Notes: a model not told the origin generated them from the letters alone. DNA of 5,930 nucleotides from Clostridiaceae bacterium (GCA_012511525.1 JAAZFW010000165.1:1-5930); one strand, 5' to 3'. Positions 1-5,930 are shown, counted from the first letter of the stretch. Numbers and translations are program-made.

Positions 1-767
1 ATGTCACGCCCGGAGCGGCTGTTGACGAGCAGCAGCAGCCCCAGCACGACGACAAACAATAGGGTGGACAAGGCGTTGATCTGCGGGTTGACGCTCTTTC
101 TGGCCATCGTATAGATCGTGATGGCCAATGTGGAGATCTGGTTGCCGGCTGTAAAGTAGCTGATGACGAAATCGTCGATCGAGAGCGTGAAGGTCAGGAT
201 CAGGGCGGTGACGATGCCCGGCATGATCTCCGGCAGGATCACCTTGAAGATCGCCTCGCGGGGCCGCGCGCCCAGGTCGAGGGCGGCTTCGAAAAGATGG
301 CGGTCGAGCTGGCGCAGCTTGGGCGAGATCGACAGGATCGCGTAGGGGATGTTGAAGGCGATATGGGCCAGAAGGAGCGTCGCGAAGCCGGTAGGGAGTC
401 GGATAAAGAAGAACAGCAGCATCAGGGCGATGCCTGTGACCAGATCCGGGCTGACGTTGGGGATATAGGTCACGGTCATGATCGCCTGGCGCCATTTGCG
501 GCGCATGGCATTGAGCCCCAGGCAGGTCACGGTGGCGATCAAGGTCGAGACCAGGGCCGAGACCAGTGCCACGATCAAAGTTACCTGCAGGGCGCGCAGG
601 ATGTCGCGGTTATGGAACAGCTTGCTGTACCATTCCAGGGTGAAGCCGCCCCAAACGGCGCGGGACTTGGCCGCGTTGAACGAGAAGATGATCAGGACTG
701 CGACCGGCGCGTACAGGAACACGAACACGAGCACCATGTACAGGCGGCCGAACCACTTGGCAATCAT
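1..767 (-). CDS. potC: Polyamine ABC transporter permease PotC (3' end beyond window)
   Basis: This is the second membrane subunit of a spermidine/putrescine-type ABC importer; with PotB it forms the inner-membrane channel driven by PotA. The frame is open from the ATG at 767 to the window edge, giving 255 residues without a stop (E. coli PotC is about 264, so only a short tail should be missing). An N-terminal hydrophobic segment (residues 11-30, MVLVFVFLYAPVAVLIIFSF) is followed by further membrane segments around 61-82, 97-122, 128-147, 184-205 and 234-249. The permease EAA loop, which docks on the ATPase, is at residues 160-166 (EAALDLG) and continues to P184. The stretch SIDDFVISYF (196-205) is typical of PotC. 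The ATG overlaps the potB stop as ATGA, and a G-rich Shine-Dalgarno (AAGGGGGG, 776-783) lies 8 bases upstream. Because the stop is not seen, a PotC-PotD fusion cannot be excluded. Polyamine specificity is inferred from the family and operon. Confidence 0.93.
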   Translation of the reverse strand, partial: MIAKWFGRLYMVLVFVFLYAPVAVLIIFSFNAAKSRAVWGGFTLEWYSKLFHNRDILRALQVTLIVALVSALVSTLIATVTCLGLNAMRRKWRQAIMTVTYIPNVSPDLVTGIALMLLFFFIRLPTGFATLLLAHIAFNIPYAILSISPKLRQLDRHLFEAALDLGARPREAIFKVILPEIMPGIVTALILTFTLSIDDFVISYFTAGNQISTLAITIYTMARKSVNPQINALSTLLFVVVLGLLLLVNSRSGRD

Positions 768-1678
768 GTCAGCAGCCCCCCTTCGTCGTTCTCTTTTTCA
801 TAGCGGGTCAGGATACGCATGCTGGCCAGCACAAAGACCAGCAGCAGGATGGACAGGGCCGAACCGGTCGTCATGTCGCGCGAGATCATGAACTGGCGCT
901 CGATGGCGTTGCCGATCAATAGGTAGCGGCCGCCGCCCAGCAGGTCCGGGATCAGGAAGGTGGTCATGGCCGGCATGAAAACCATGTTGATGCCGCTGAG
1001 CACCCCCGGCATGCTGAGCGGCAGGATGACGCGCAGAAAGGTCTGGCGCCGGTTGGCGCCGAGGTCTTCGGCCGCTTCGATGACGCTGGGGCTGATCTTG
1101 ACCAGCACCGACTGGATCGGCAGGACCATGAACGGCAGGTAGTTGTAGACCATGCCCAGGCCGATGCCGAAGTCGTTGTAGAGGAACTGCACCGGGCCGA
1201 TGTTTATAAGCCCCAGCAGGCTGTTGATAATCCCGCGCGGTTCGAGCAGCGCCAGCCAGGCGTAGGTTCTGAGCAAGGCGTTCATCCACATCGGCATGAC
1301 GAACAAGAACAGGAGCAGATTGCCGTTGCCCCGGTGCTTGACGTCCTGGCTGCTGCGCGCCAGCAGCCAGGCGGCCGGATAGCCGACCAAAAGGCAGATG
1401 ATCGTGCTGAACAGGGCGATCTCCAGCGACTTGGCGAAGACATTGACATAGATCGGCACCTGCCAGTCGATGCCGAACAGGCTCTTGAGGGCGAAAATGT
1501 TGAGTGCGACCGTATCGGCGGTCGAAAACACCTTGTTGAAGCCCTGCAGGGTGAAAAAGAGCTTGCCGGACGCATCATAGGCGGTGAAGGCGTAGAAGGC
1601 GACCAGCAGCAGCGGGGCCAGCGTGAAGATGGCGATCCAGACCAGGTACGGGTAGGTGAGGCGGCGCAGGGACTTCAC
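764..1678 (-). CDS. potB: Polyamine ABC transporter permease PotB
   Basis: This is the first membrane subunit of the PotABC importer, 304 residues. Hydrophobic segments are seen near residues 12-31, 82-105, 120-135, 170-190, 220-240 and 272-288, as expected for a six-helix binding-protein-dependent permease. The EAA loop is at 201-207 (EAAEDLG) and runs into the conserved LPLSMPGVLSG. The stretch GGGRYLLIGNAIERQF (248-263) closely resembles the PotB family (GGAKNLLIGNVIKVQF in E. coli, from memory). The start is a GTG at 1678-1676 that overlaps the potA stop as GTGA, with a GGGGG Shine-Dalgarno at 1688-1692. The protein is roughly 20-30 residues longer than E. coli PotB; most of the extra length lies between membrane segments 1 and 2 (about residues 45-82), on the predicted outer face. 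The potC start overlaps its stop, so the two permeases should be made in coupled amounts. Confidence 0.95.
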   Translation of the reverse strand: MKSLRRLTYPYLVWIAIFTLAPLLLVAFYAFTAYDASGKLFFTLQGFNKVFSTADTVALNIFALKSLFGIDWQVPIYVNVFAKSLEIALFSTIICLLVGYPAAWLLARSSQDVKHRGNGNLLLFLFVMPMWMNALLRTYAWLALLEPRGIINSLLGLINIGPVQFLYNDFGIGLGMVYNYLPFMVLPIQSVLVKISPSVIEAAEDLGANRRQTFLRVILPLSMPGVLSGINMVFMPAMTTFLIPDLLGGGRYLLIGNAIERQFMISRDMTTGSALSILLLVFVLASMRILTRYEKENDEGGLLT

Positions 1679-2868
1679 CAGCTGTCACCCCCGTTCCGGT
1701 CGTCGGGTTCGCTCTCAGTTTCTGGTTGAGCGGACTGGCGGTCCGGCGAATAGGTGGACTTGGCCATAATGTGGATGTCCTCAGGGTCGAAGGTCAGTCC
1801 GACGGAGGCGTCGGTCGGGAAGAAATCGGTGCTTTGGATCATCCAGGTGAACGGGCCGGCTTCGACCAGCATCTCGTAGTGAACCCCTTTGAAGACGACC
1901 GAAACGACCCGGCCGTTGATCGTCCGGTCGTTCGGCCCGGTCAGGACGATGTCCTCCGGACGGATCACGACGTCGACCTCATCTTCCGGCATGCGCCGGT
2001 CGATGCAGTCAAACGAGCGCTGGGCGAACGAGACGACGAAGTCCTCGGTCATTTGCCCGGGAATGATGTTGCTTTCGCCGATGAAGTCGGCGACAAACGC
2101 GTTGCGCGGCTCGTTGTAGATGTCGGTCGGGGTGCCGATTTGCTGGATGAGGCCTTCCTTCATGACGATGATCGTGTCGGACATGGTCAGGGCTTCTTCC
2201 TGGTCATGGGTCACATAGACGAACGTGATGCCCAGGCTGCGCTGCATTTCCTTGAGCTCGATCTGCATCTCCTTGCGCATTTTGAGATCCAATGCGCCGA
2301 GCGGTTCGTCCAGCAGGAGGACCTGCGGTTTGTTGACGATCGCGCGGGCGATGGCCACGCGCTGCATCTGCCCGCCGGAAAGCTGTTCGACCCAGCGGTC
2401 GGCATATCCTTCCAGGTCGACGGTCTTCAGGGCCTGGCCGATGCGCGTCCGAATCTCTTCCTTGGCCATCTTCTTGATGTTCAGCCCGAACGCGATGTTG
2501 TCGTATACGTTCAAATGGGGGAAGAGGGCGTAGCGCTGGAAGACTGTGTTCAGCTGGCGCTGGTAGGGCGGGATGTCGAGCAGGCTGCGCCCCTCGAAAA
2601 AGACATCGCCTGAATCGGGACGTTCAAACCCCGCCAGGATGCGCAGTGTCGTCGATTTGCCGCAGCCGCTGGGGCCGAGCAGCGTGATGAACTCGTTGTT
2701 GCGGATGTAGAACGTGATGTCTTTTAGCACATGAACGTCGCCGAACGACTTGTTGACCCCGACGACCTCGATAATGTGGCTCGAACCGGTCGAATCGGAC
2801 AGGTGCTGGACGGCTGGAGAAACCTGTTCAGCGGCCTGCGGTTTCCTGATGTGACGCCAATTGAGCAT
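1675..2868 (-). CDS. potA: Polyamine ABC transporter ATP-binding subunit PotA
   Basis: This is the cytoplasmic ATPase that powers the PotBC channel, 397 residues (E. coli PotA about 378). All nucleotide-binding motifs are intact: Walker A GPSGCGKST at 65-73, Q-loop glutamine at 111 in VFQRYALFPH, signature LSGGQ at 163-167 (followed by MQR, where QQR is commoner), Walker B VLLLDEP at 183-189, and the H-loop histidine 221 in THDQEEAL. After the ATPase domain (about 33-270) comes the regulatory TOBE-type domain (about 275-372, with VVIRPEDIVL), as in PotA and other CUT1/Pot-type ATPases. The ATG at 2868 has a strong GGAGGG six bases upstream (2875-2880), which fixes the start and gives a polar 32-residue leader before the first ATPase strand. 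The last 25 or so residues are acidic, polar and probably disordered. It starts 13 bases after the regulator stop and overlaps potB by 4 bases. Confidence 0.96.
   Translation of the reverse strand: MLNWRHIRKPQAAEQVSPAVQHLSDSTGSSHIIEVVGVNKSFGDVHVLKDITFYIRNNEFITLLGPSGCGKSTTLRILAGFERPDSGDVFFEGRSLLDIPPYQRQLNTVFQRYALFPHLNVYDNIAFGLNIKKMAKEEIRTRIGQALKTVDLEGYADRWVEQLSGGQMQRVAIARAIVNKPQVLLLDEPLGALDLKMRKEMQIELKEMQRSLGITFVYVTHDQEEALTMSDTIIVMKEGLIQQIGTPTDIYNEPRNAFVADFIGESNIIPGQMTEDFVVSFAQRSFDCIDRRMPEDEVDVVIRPEDIVLTGPNDRTINGRVVSVVFKGVHYEMLVEAGPFTWMIQSTDFFPTDASVGLTFDPEDIHIMAKSTYSPDRQSAQPETESEPDDRNGGDSW
1688..1692 (-). promoter_or_regulatory. Shine-Dalgarno of potB (G-run)
   Basis: GGGGG lies nine bases before the GTG of potB, inside the last codons of potA. 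It supports the GTG that overlaps the potA stop as the true start, in place of a later ATG. Confidence 0.6.
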
Positions 2869-2874
2869 GTCATA

Positions 2875-2880
2875 CCCTCC
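2875..2880 (-). promoter_or_regulatory. Shine-Dalgarno of potA
   Basis: GGAGGG sits in the 13-base gap between the regulator stop and the potA ATG, six bases from the ATG. It is the strongest ribosome site of the operon and supports the longer N-terminus of PotA. Confidence 0.8.
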
Positions 2881-2881
2881 G

Positions 2882-3421
2882 TTAAAAGCTCGGCGGCGAC
2901 GAGACCCAGAGGATCCGGGCAGGCCGTTTGCCGGGATTGGACAAGAAATGGGGAACCTGGGGCTGGAGCATAAAACTTTCGCCTTTCCTGGCCTTGATCA
3001 CGCGCTGACCCAGGTGGATGGCGATCTGGCCGTCCAGGACATAGCCGAACTCCTCGCCTTCATGCGGGTTGTCCGGGTAAGTCGAACCGCCGGGCGTCAG
3101 CAGGACAAGGATCGGCTCCATGGCGTTCTTTTGCGCGTTGGGCACCAGCCAGCAGATCTCGCTGCCGCCCTCGCTGTCTGTCTTGACGGCGTAGTCGTCA
3201 GAACCGAAAACGACTTTCTCGTCGACATGCTCCTGAAAAAACCGCGGCAAATCTGTACCGAGCGCGGCCAGGATATCGACCAGGGTGGCGATGGACGGCG
3301 ATGTGATGTCGCGCTCCAATTGTGAAATGAAGCCCTTGGACAGTTCGCAGCGGTCGGCGAGCTCTTCCTGGGTCAGGTTGTTGGCCAGACGCAGGAATTT
3401 GATTTTTTCACCAATGTTCAC
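2882..3421 (-). CDS. XRE-family regulator with C-terminal cupin domain (PuuR-like)
   Basis: This is a 179-residue DNA-binding regulator and the first gene of the pot operon. An XRE-type helix-turn-helix occupies residues about 6-60, with the two core helices in QEELADRCELSKGFISQLER (18-37). A cupin_2 domain follows at about 105-176. Its metal/ligand signature is HEGEEFGYVLDG (120-131) with the second motif PQVPHFLSN (154-162), retaining H120, E123/E124 and H158. This architecture and length match E. coli PuuR (185 residues), the putrescine-responsive repressor, and XRE-cupin genes commonly precede potABCD in Clostridia. The start is a GTG at 3421-3419 with AGAGGGGGG eight bases upstream; it places the HTH at the normal distance from the N-terminus. 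It probably controls its own operon, perhaps through the palindrome at 3465-3481, with a polyamine or related compound as effector. The ligand and sign of regulation cannot be read from the sequence, so no gene symbol is given. Confidence 0.93.
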   Translation of the reverse strand: MNIGEKIKFLRLANNLTQEELADRCELSKGFISQLERDITSPSIATLVDILAALGTDLPRFFQEHVDEKVVFGSDDYAVKTDSEGGSEICWLVPNAQKNAMEPILVLLTPGGSTYPDNPHEGEEFGYVLDGQIAIHLGQRVIKARKGESFMLQPQVPHFLSNPGKRPARILWVSSPPSF

Positions 3422-3429
3422 GCGAACCG

Positions 3430-3438
3430 CCCCCCTCT
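3430..3438 (-). promoter_or_regulatory. Shine-Dalgarno of the XRE-cupin gene
   Basis: AGAGGGGGG lies eight bases before the GTG start at 3421. It decides for this GTG; no ATG start with a comparable site is seen nearby in frame. Confidence 0.65.
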
Positions 3439-3464
3439 TCCCTGTACACAGTTATAAACCTGAA

Positions 3465-3481
3465 GTTTAGCATAACTAAAC
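3465..3481. repeat. 17-bp inverted repeat, candidate operator or leader hairpin
   Basis: GTTTAG and CTAAAC (3465-3470 and 3476-3481) are perfect 6-base arms around the 5-base centre CATAA. With transcription predicted to start near 3485 on the minus strand, the repeat covers about +4 to +20 of the regulator-pot transcript. An AT-rich palindrome of this size at that place is what a dimeric XRE repressor would bind, so autoregulation by the adjacent gene is a reasonable guess. The same bases could form a small 5' mRNA hairpin. The symmetry is seen; the role is inferred. Confidence 0.55.
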
Positions 3482-3491
3482 AGATGCGACC

Positions 3492-3520
3492 ATTATAGCG
3501 ATCGGGGAAACTGCTGTCAA
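3492..3520 (-). promoter_or_regulatory. Sigma-A promoter of the regulator-potABC operon
   Basis: Read on the minus strand, TTGACA (3520-3515), 17 bases, then TATAAT (3497-3492): both hexamers and the spacing match the housekeeping consensus exactly. The predicted transcription start is near 3485, leaving a leader of about 64 bases to the GTG. Such a perfect promoter normally needs a repressor to be shut off, consistent with the palindrome just downstream. Confidence 0.85.
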
Positions 3521-3531
3521 CGAAGCTGTTG

Positions 3532-3560
3532 TTGATTTTTACCCCTGCCGGGCTTATGAT
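3532..3560 (+). promoter_or_regulatory. Sigma-A promoter of proB
   Basis: TTGATT (3532-3537), 17 bases, TATGAT (3555-3560): 4/6 and 5/6 matches to consensus with optimal spacing. The predicted start is near 3567, giving a leader of about 28 bases, too short for a riboswitch or T-box. Its -35 lies 11 bases from the -35 of the opposing pot promoter, so the two polymerases would bind side by side. Confidence 0.75.
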
Positions 3561-3577
3561 GGCAAAAGGATGAAAAC

Positions 3578-3582
3578 GGAGG
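3578..3582 (+). promoter_or_regulatory. Shine-Dalgarno of proB, deciding the start
   Basis: GGAGG ends immediately before an in-frame ATG at 3583, which therefore cannot be the start it serves. The next in-frame ATG at 3595 is 12 bases away, a little long but workable, with a weak AGGAA (3588-3592) nearer. The start at 3595 is therefore preferred. Confidence 0.6.
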
Positions 3583-3594
3583 ATGACAGGAATC

Positions 3595-4428
3595 ATGGCA
3601 AAGCAGGACACGCAAAGCGGCCGGGAGCAGTTGGCTAAAGCGAAAAAAGTCGTGATCAAGGTCGGAACATCGACGATCACGCACGAGAACGGACGCTTCA
3701 ACCTGAACAACCTGGAGCACCTTTGCCGGTCAATCGCCAACCAGATGAACCAGGGCAAGGAAATCATCCTGGTTTCGTCAGGCGCGATCGGGGTCGGGGT
3801 CGGCCGTCTGCACCTGAAGCAGAAACCGAAGGTCATGCGTGAGAAACAGGCGGTCGCGGCTGTCGGCCAGTGTGAGCTGATGAACATGTACAGCCGCCTG
3901 CTGTCGGATTACCACTATGTCGTCGCCCAGATCCTCCTGACCAAGGACGACATCGACGACCCGGTCACGCGCGAGAATATCTGCAACACGTTCCAGGCAC
4001 TCCTGGAACGGGAGATACTGCCGATCGTCAACGAGAACGATACGGTGTCAACCCGTGAGATCTACCACAACGGGACATTCGGTGACAACGACATGCTGTC
4101 GGCGATCGTCGCACGGCTGGTCGGTGCCGATCTTCTGATCATCCTCTCGGATATCGACGGCCTCTACGACAAGGATCCGCACGAACACGCGGATGCCGCG
4201 CTGATCAGCACCGTAGCCAAGATCGACGATACGATCGAGGCAGCGGCCGGAGGGGAAGGCAGTAACCGGGGAACCGGCGGGATGCGCACCAAGCTTAACG
4301 CTGCCCGCATCGCCAACGAGGCCGGCATCGATGCCGTGATCGCCAACGGTTCCGTCAGCCGGATTGTTGACGATGTTCTGGAGGGACGGGAGCGGGGGAC
4401 GTTGTTTCTCGCCGGATCGGGCGCTTAA
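3595..4428 (+). CDS. proB: Glutamate 5-kinase, single-domain form
   Basis: This enzyme phosphorylates L-glutamate with ATP to gamma-glutamyl phosphate, the first and feedback-controlled step of proline synthesis, in the cytoplasm. The 277 residues form one amino-acid-kinase domain: IKVGTST (21-27, phosphate/ATP site), VSSGAIGVGVGRL (60-72), the glutamate/proline-binding region with PIVNENDTVS (143-152) and FGDNDMLSA (162-170), SDIDGLYDKDP (185-195, nucleotide site), and GTGGMRTK (226-233). The protein ends about 40 residues later with no PUA domain (E. coli ProB is 367 residues); this short form occurs in various Bacillota and some other bacteria. The ATG at 3595 is chosen from Shine-Dalgarno spacing; one at 3583 would add four residues. 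It has its own promoter and reads away from the pot operon. No proA (gamma-glutamyl phosphate reductase) follows, which is unusual; it must lie elsewhere or be lost. Confidence 0.96.
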   Translation: MAKQDTQSGREQLAKAKKVVIKVGTSTITHENGRFNLNNLEHLCRSIANQMNQGKEIILVSSGAIGVGVGRLHLKQKPKVMREKQAVAAVGQCELMNMYSRLLSDYHYVVAQILLTKDDIDDPVTRENICNTFQALLEREILPIVNENDTVSTREIYHNGTFGDNDMLSAIVARLVGADLLIILSDIDGLYDKDPHEHADAALISTVAKIDDTIEAAAGGEGSNRGTGGMRTKLNAARIANEAGIDAVIANGSVSRIVDDVLEGRERGTLFLAGSGA

Positions 4429-5930
4429 CCGCCGGGCTGGTCCAGTCCCGGTTCCGGTGCCGGCGAGGGTGTCGGCAGCGGCTCGTGCAGCGTGCATTGT
4501 TCGCTGGGGTTCATCAGGGCGCCGGGAATGAAATATTCGCGCACCGCGACCGGGCAGTACGGGGAGACTTTCTGCCCGGAATCCGGACAGACCGTCATGA
4601 CGATCACGCCGTCCGGCCGAATGAAATCGAGTTCTTCCTTGTCCGCATGAATCCGGCTCATCAGGTCCTGCCAGATGCGGATCGCGTTCTTCTGGTCGTC
4701 TTTGGGAATCGTCGTCAGCCCGAGCAGGTTGTCGTAGCCGTACCAGACGGCGGCCGTATAGTAGCGTGTATAGCCGCAGAACCACTTGTCGCGGTTGTTG
4801 TCGGTCGTGCCGGTTTTACCGGCCGCCGGCATGTTTTCCAAACCAGAGCCGGCTGCGGTGCCGCCGCTGGTGAATACGCCCTTGAGGATATCGGTCAGGA
4901 TAAAGGCTGTTTCAGGCTTATAGACTTCCACATATTGGCTCTTGTTCTCCAGCAGCACGTTGCCGTTGATGTCCAGCACCCGGGTGTAGGCATACGGCTC
5001 GGTGTAGAGGCCGTTGTTGGCAAAGGCGGCATAGGCGCCGGCCATCTCGTAAGCCGACATGCCTTTGCCGAAGCTGCCCAGGGCCATGCTGACATTTTCA
5101 CTGTCTTCCGGCCGGTCGATGCCGACCTGGCGCAGATAAAGGCTGGCCGATTCGGTGCCGAGGACGTACTTGATGATGTAGACCGCGATCGTGTTGCTGG
5201 AATACTTGAGCGCGTTGCGTACTGAGATGTTGCCCTTGTAGGTCCGGTAGCTGTTTTTCGGATAGGGGACGGTCGGATTCTTGTCGTCCAGGAAGTATTC
5301 CATGTCCGTGAAGACCGAAGCCGCCGAGATCTTGCCCATGTCGAGCGCCGGACCGTAGACTGCCAGCGGCTTCATGCTCGAACCGGGTGAGCGGTAGGCG
5401 TCGACGGCCCGGTTGAGAACGAAGTTGCCGGTTTTCTGGCCGAAACCGCCGACCATCGCCTTGATCTGGCCGGGATGCTCCAGGTTGTCGATGACGACGA
5501 CGCTGCCGTTTGGCTTTTCCGGCATGTCGATCAGGTTGTCCGTGTCGGTGATGAACAGCGCCTGGTCGTTGAACGTGGCCTCGGCCTGGGCTTGGACCTC
5601 GCTGTCGAGGGTGGTTTCGATGGTCAGGCCGCCGTTGTAGACGGTGAAGGCGGCGATGTCATAGGAGAAGCCGCGCTTTTCCATCAAGTCGTCGATGACC
5701 TCGCCGATCACGTAGTCGACAAAATAGGAGTTGATCTGGGTCGCCGAGACCGCAGGCGGCTTCTTGCGGAACACCAGTTCCGTGTCGAGCGCGCGCTCGT
5801 ACATCGAGCGGGTGATCATCTCCAGCTCGTACATTTTGCTCAGCACGATGCGCATGCGGCGCAGCGCGTTGCGCTTGCCGGTTTCGGTCAGGGGATTGTA
5901 GGTCGATGGGCGGTTGGGGATACCGGCCAG
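4425..5930 (-). CDS. Class A penicillin-binding protein, PBP1a family (N-terminus beyond window)
   Basis: This is a bifunctional peptidoglycan synthase: a GT51 glycosyltransferase that polymerises lipid II and a transpeptidase that crosslinks stem peptides, anchored in the membrane and acting outside. The frame is open to the right edge, so 501 C-terminal residues are visible. It begins with LAGIPNRPSTYNP (1-13), the end of the GT51 domain; an internal ATG at 5855 is not the true start. The transpeptidase domain (about 140-400) has all three catalytic motifs: SSMK with the nucleophile Ser184 (codon 5381-5379), SSN at 244-246, and KTGTT at 372-376. The end carries CPDSG...SPYCP (about 448-460), a Cys pair seen in many Bacillota PBP1 proteins, and a Pro-rich tail with PTPSPAPEPG. 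It converges on proB; its TAA shares the TTAA at 4425-4428 with the proB stop. The N-terminal anchor and GT51 catalytic glutamates are outside the window. Confidence 0.95.
   Translation of the reverse strand: MAGIPNRPSTYNPLTETGKRNALRRMRIVLSKMYELEMITRSMYERALDTELVFRKKPPAVSATQINSYFVDYVIGEVIDDLMEKRGFSYDIAAFTVYNGGLTIETTLDSEVQAQAEATFNDQALFITDTDNLIDMPEKPNGSVVVIDNLEHPGQIKAMVGGFGQKTGNFVLNRAVDAYRSPGSSMKPLAVYGPALDMGKISAASVFTDMEYFLDDKNPTVPYPKNSYRTYKGNISVRNALKYSSNTIAVYIIKYVLGTESASLYLRQVGIDRPEDSENVSMALGSFGKGMSAYEMAGAYAAFANNGLYTEPYAYTRVLDINGNVLLENKSQYVEVYKPETAFILTDILKGVFTSGGTAAGSGLENMPAAGKTGTTDNNRDKWFCGYTRYYTAAVWYGYDNLLGLTTIPKDDQKNAIRIWQDLMSRIHADKEELDFIRPDGVIVMTVCPDSGQKVSPYCPVAVREYFIPGALMNPSEQCTLHEPLPTPSPAPEPGLDQPGG

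Noticed and set aside
4..495. 163-codon minus-strand open frame
   Set aside because: It lies out of frame with potC, which is open over the whole stretch and has the permease EAA motif; the alternative product is a P/R/H-rich shadow.
1726..2613. 295-codon plus-strand open frame
   Set aside because: It is wholly antisense to potA, its product is rich in D, G, R and V with no recognisable domain, and it is a by-product of GC-rich codon use in potA.
3442..3451. Small palindrome CTGTACACAG in the regulator leader
   Set aside because: The arms are only 4 bases and such motifs are common by chance; there is not enough to call a site.
3570..3638. 22-codon plus-strand frame (MKTEDDRNHGKAGHAKRPGA...) overlapping the proB start, a possible leader peptide
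   Set aside because: Its ATG is only about 3 bases past the predicted transcription start and has no spaced Shine-Dalgarno; it has no run of Pro or Glu codons that would suggest attenuation.
3408..3887. 159-codon minus-strand open frame covering the control region and the start of proB
   Set aside because: It would run through both promoters and antisense to conserved proB motifs; the regulator in another frame has a clear ribosome site and domain.
4048..4785. 245-codon minus-strand open frame across the proB/PBP junction
   Set aside because: It overlaps the ends of two well-supported genes in other frames and has a low-complexity R/A/P-rich composition.
4485..5225. 246-codon plus-strand open frame
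   Set aside because: It is antisense to the PBP transpeptidase domain, whose catalytic motifs are intact in the opposite frame; the product shows no domain.
5853..5855. ATG as the start of a 476-residue PBP
   Set aside because: The frame continues upstream to the window edge and encodes the end of the GT51 domain (LAGIPNRPSTYNP), so this ATG is internal.

Overview
The window reads as an ordinary chromosomal segment of a fairly GC-rich bacterium, most likely a Bacillota/Clostridia-type anaerobe. Three things point that way: an XRE-cupin regulator placed directly in front of potABC, a short single-domain glutamate 5-kinase, and a PBP1a-type protein with a C-terminal Cys pair and Pro-rich tail. 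This placement is inferred from gene content and layout, not from a marker gene. I see no mobile element, CRISPR array, rRNA or tRNA.

Layout. Positions 1-3421 (minus strand) hold one tightly packed operon, read right to left: an XRE-cupin regulator (3421-2882), potA ATPase (2868-1675), potB permease (1678-764) and potC permease (767 to beyond position 1). The three pot genes are joined by 4-base stop/start overlaps (GTGA and ATGA). The substrate-binding protein potD would be expected just outside the left edge. Positions 3422-3594 are a divergent control region. It contains a perfect consensus sigma-A promoter (TTGACA, 17 bases, TATAAT) reading left into the regulator-pot operon, a 17-bp inverted repeat just past its predicted transcription start, and a good promoter (TTGATT, 17 bases, TATGAT) reading right into proB. 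Positions 3595-4428 (plus strand) are proB, a glutamate 5-kinase without the PUA domain. Positions 4425-5930 (minus strand) are the C-terminal part of a class A penicillin-binding protein whose N-terminus lies beyond the right edge. proB and the PBP gene converge and share the palindrome TTAA as overlapping stop codons.

How it fits together. The regulator probably senses a small molecule through its cupin domain and controls polyamine import by PotABC(D), and possibly itself. The first enzyme of proline synthesis is read from the other side of the same control region, so polyamine uptake and glutamate/proline metabolism may be adjusted together; that link is inference. The PBP is a cell-wall synthesis gene and looks functionally unrelated. 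I did not find an undescribed multi-gene system. The part most worth a second look is the compact divergent promoter region with its operator-like palindrome.
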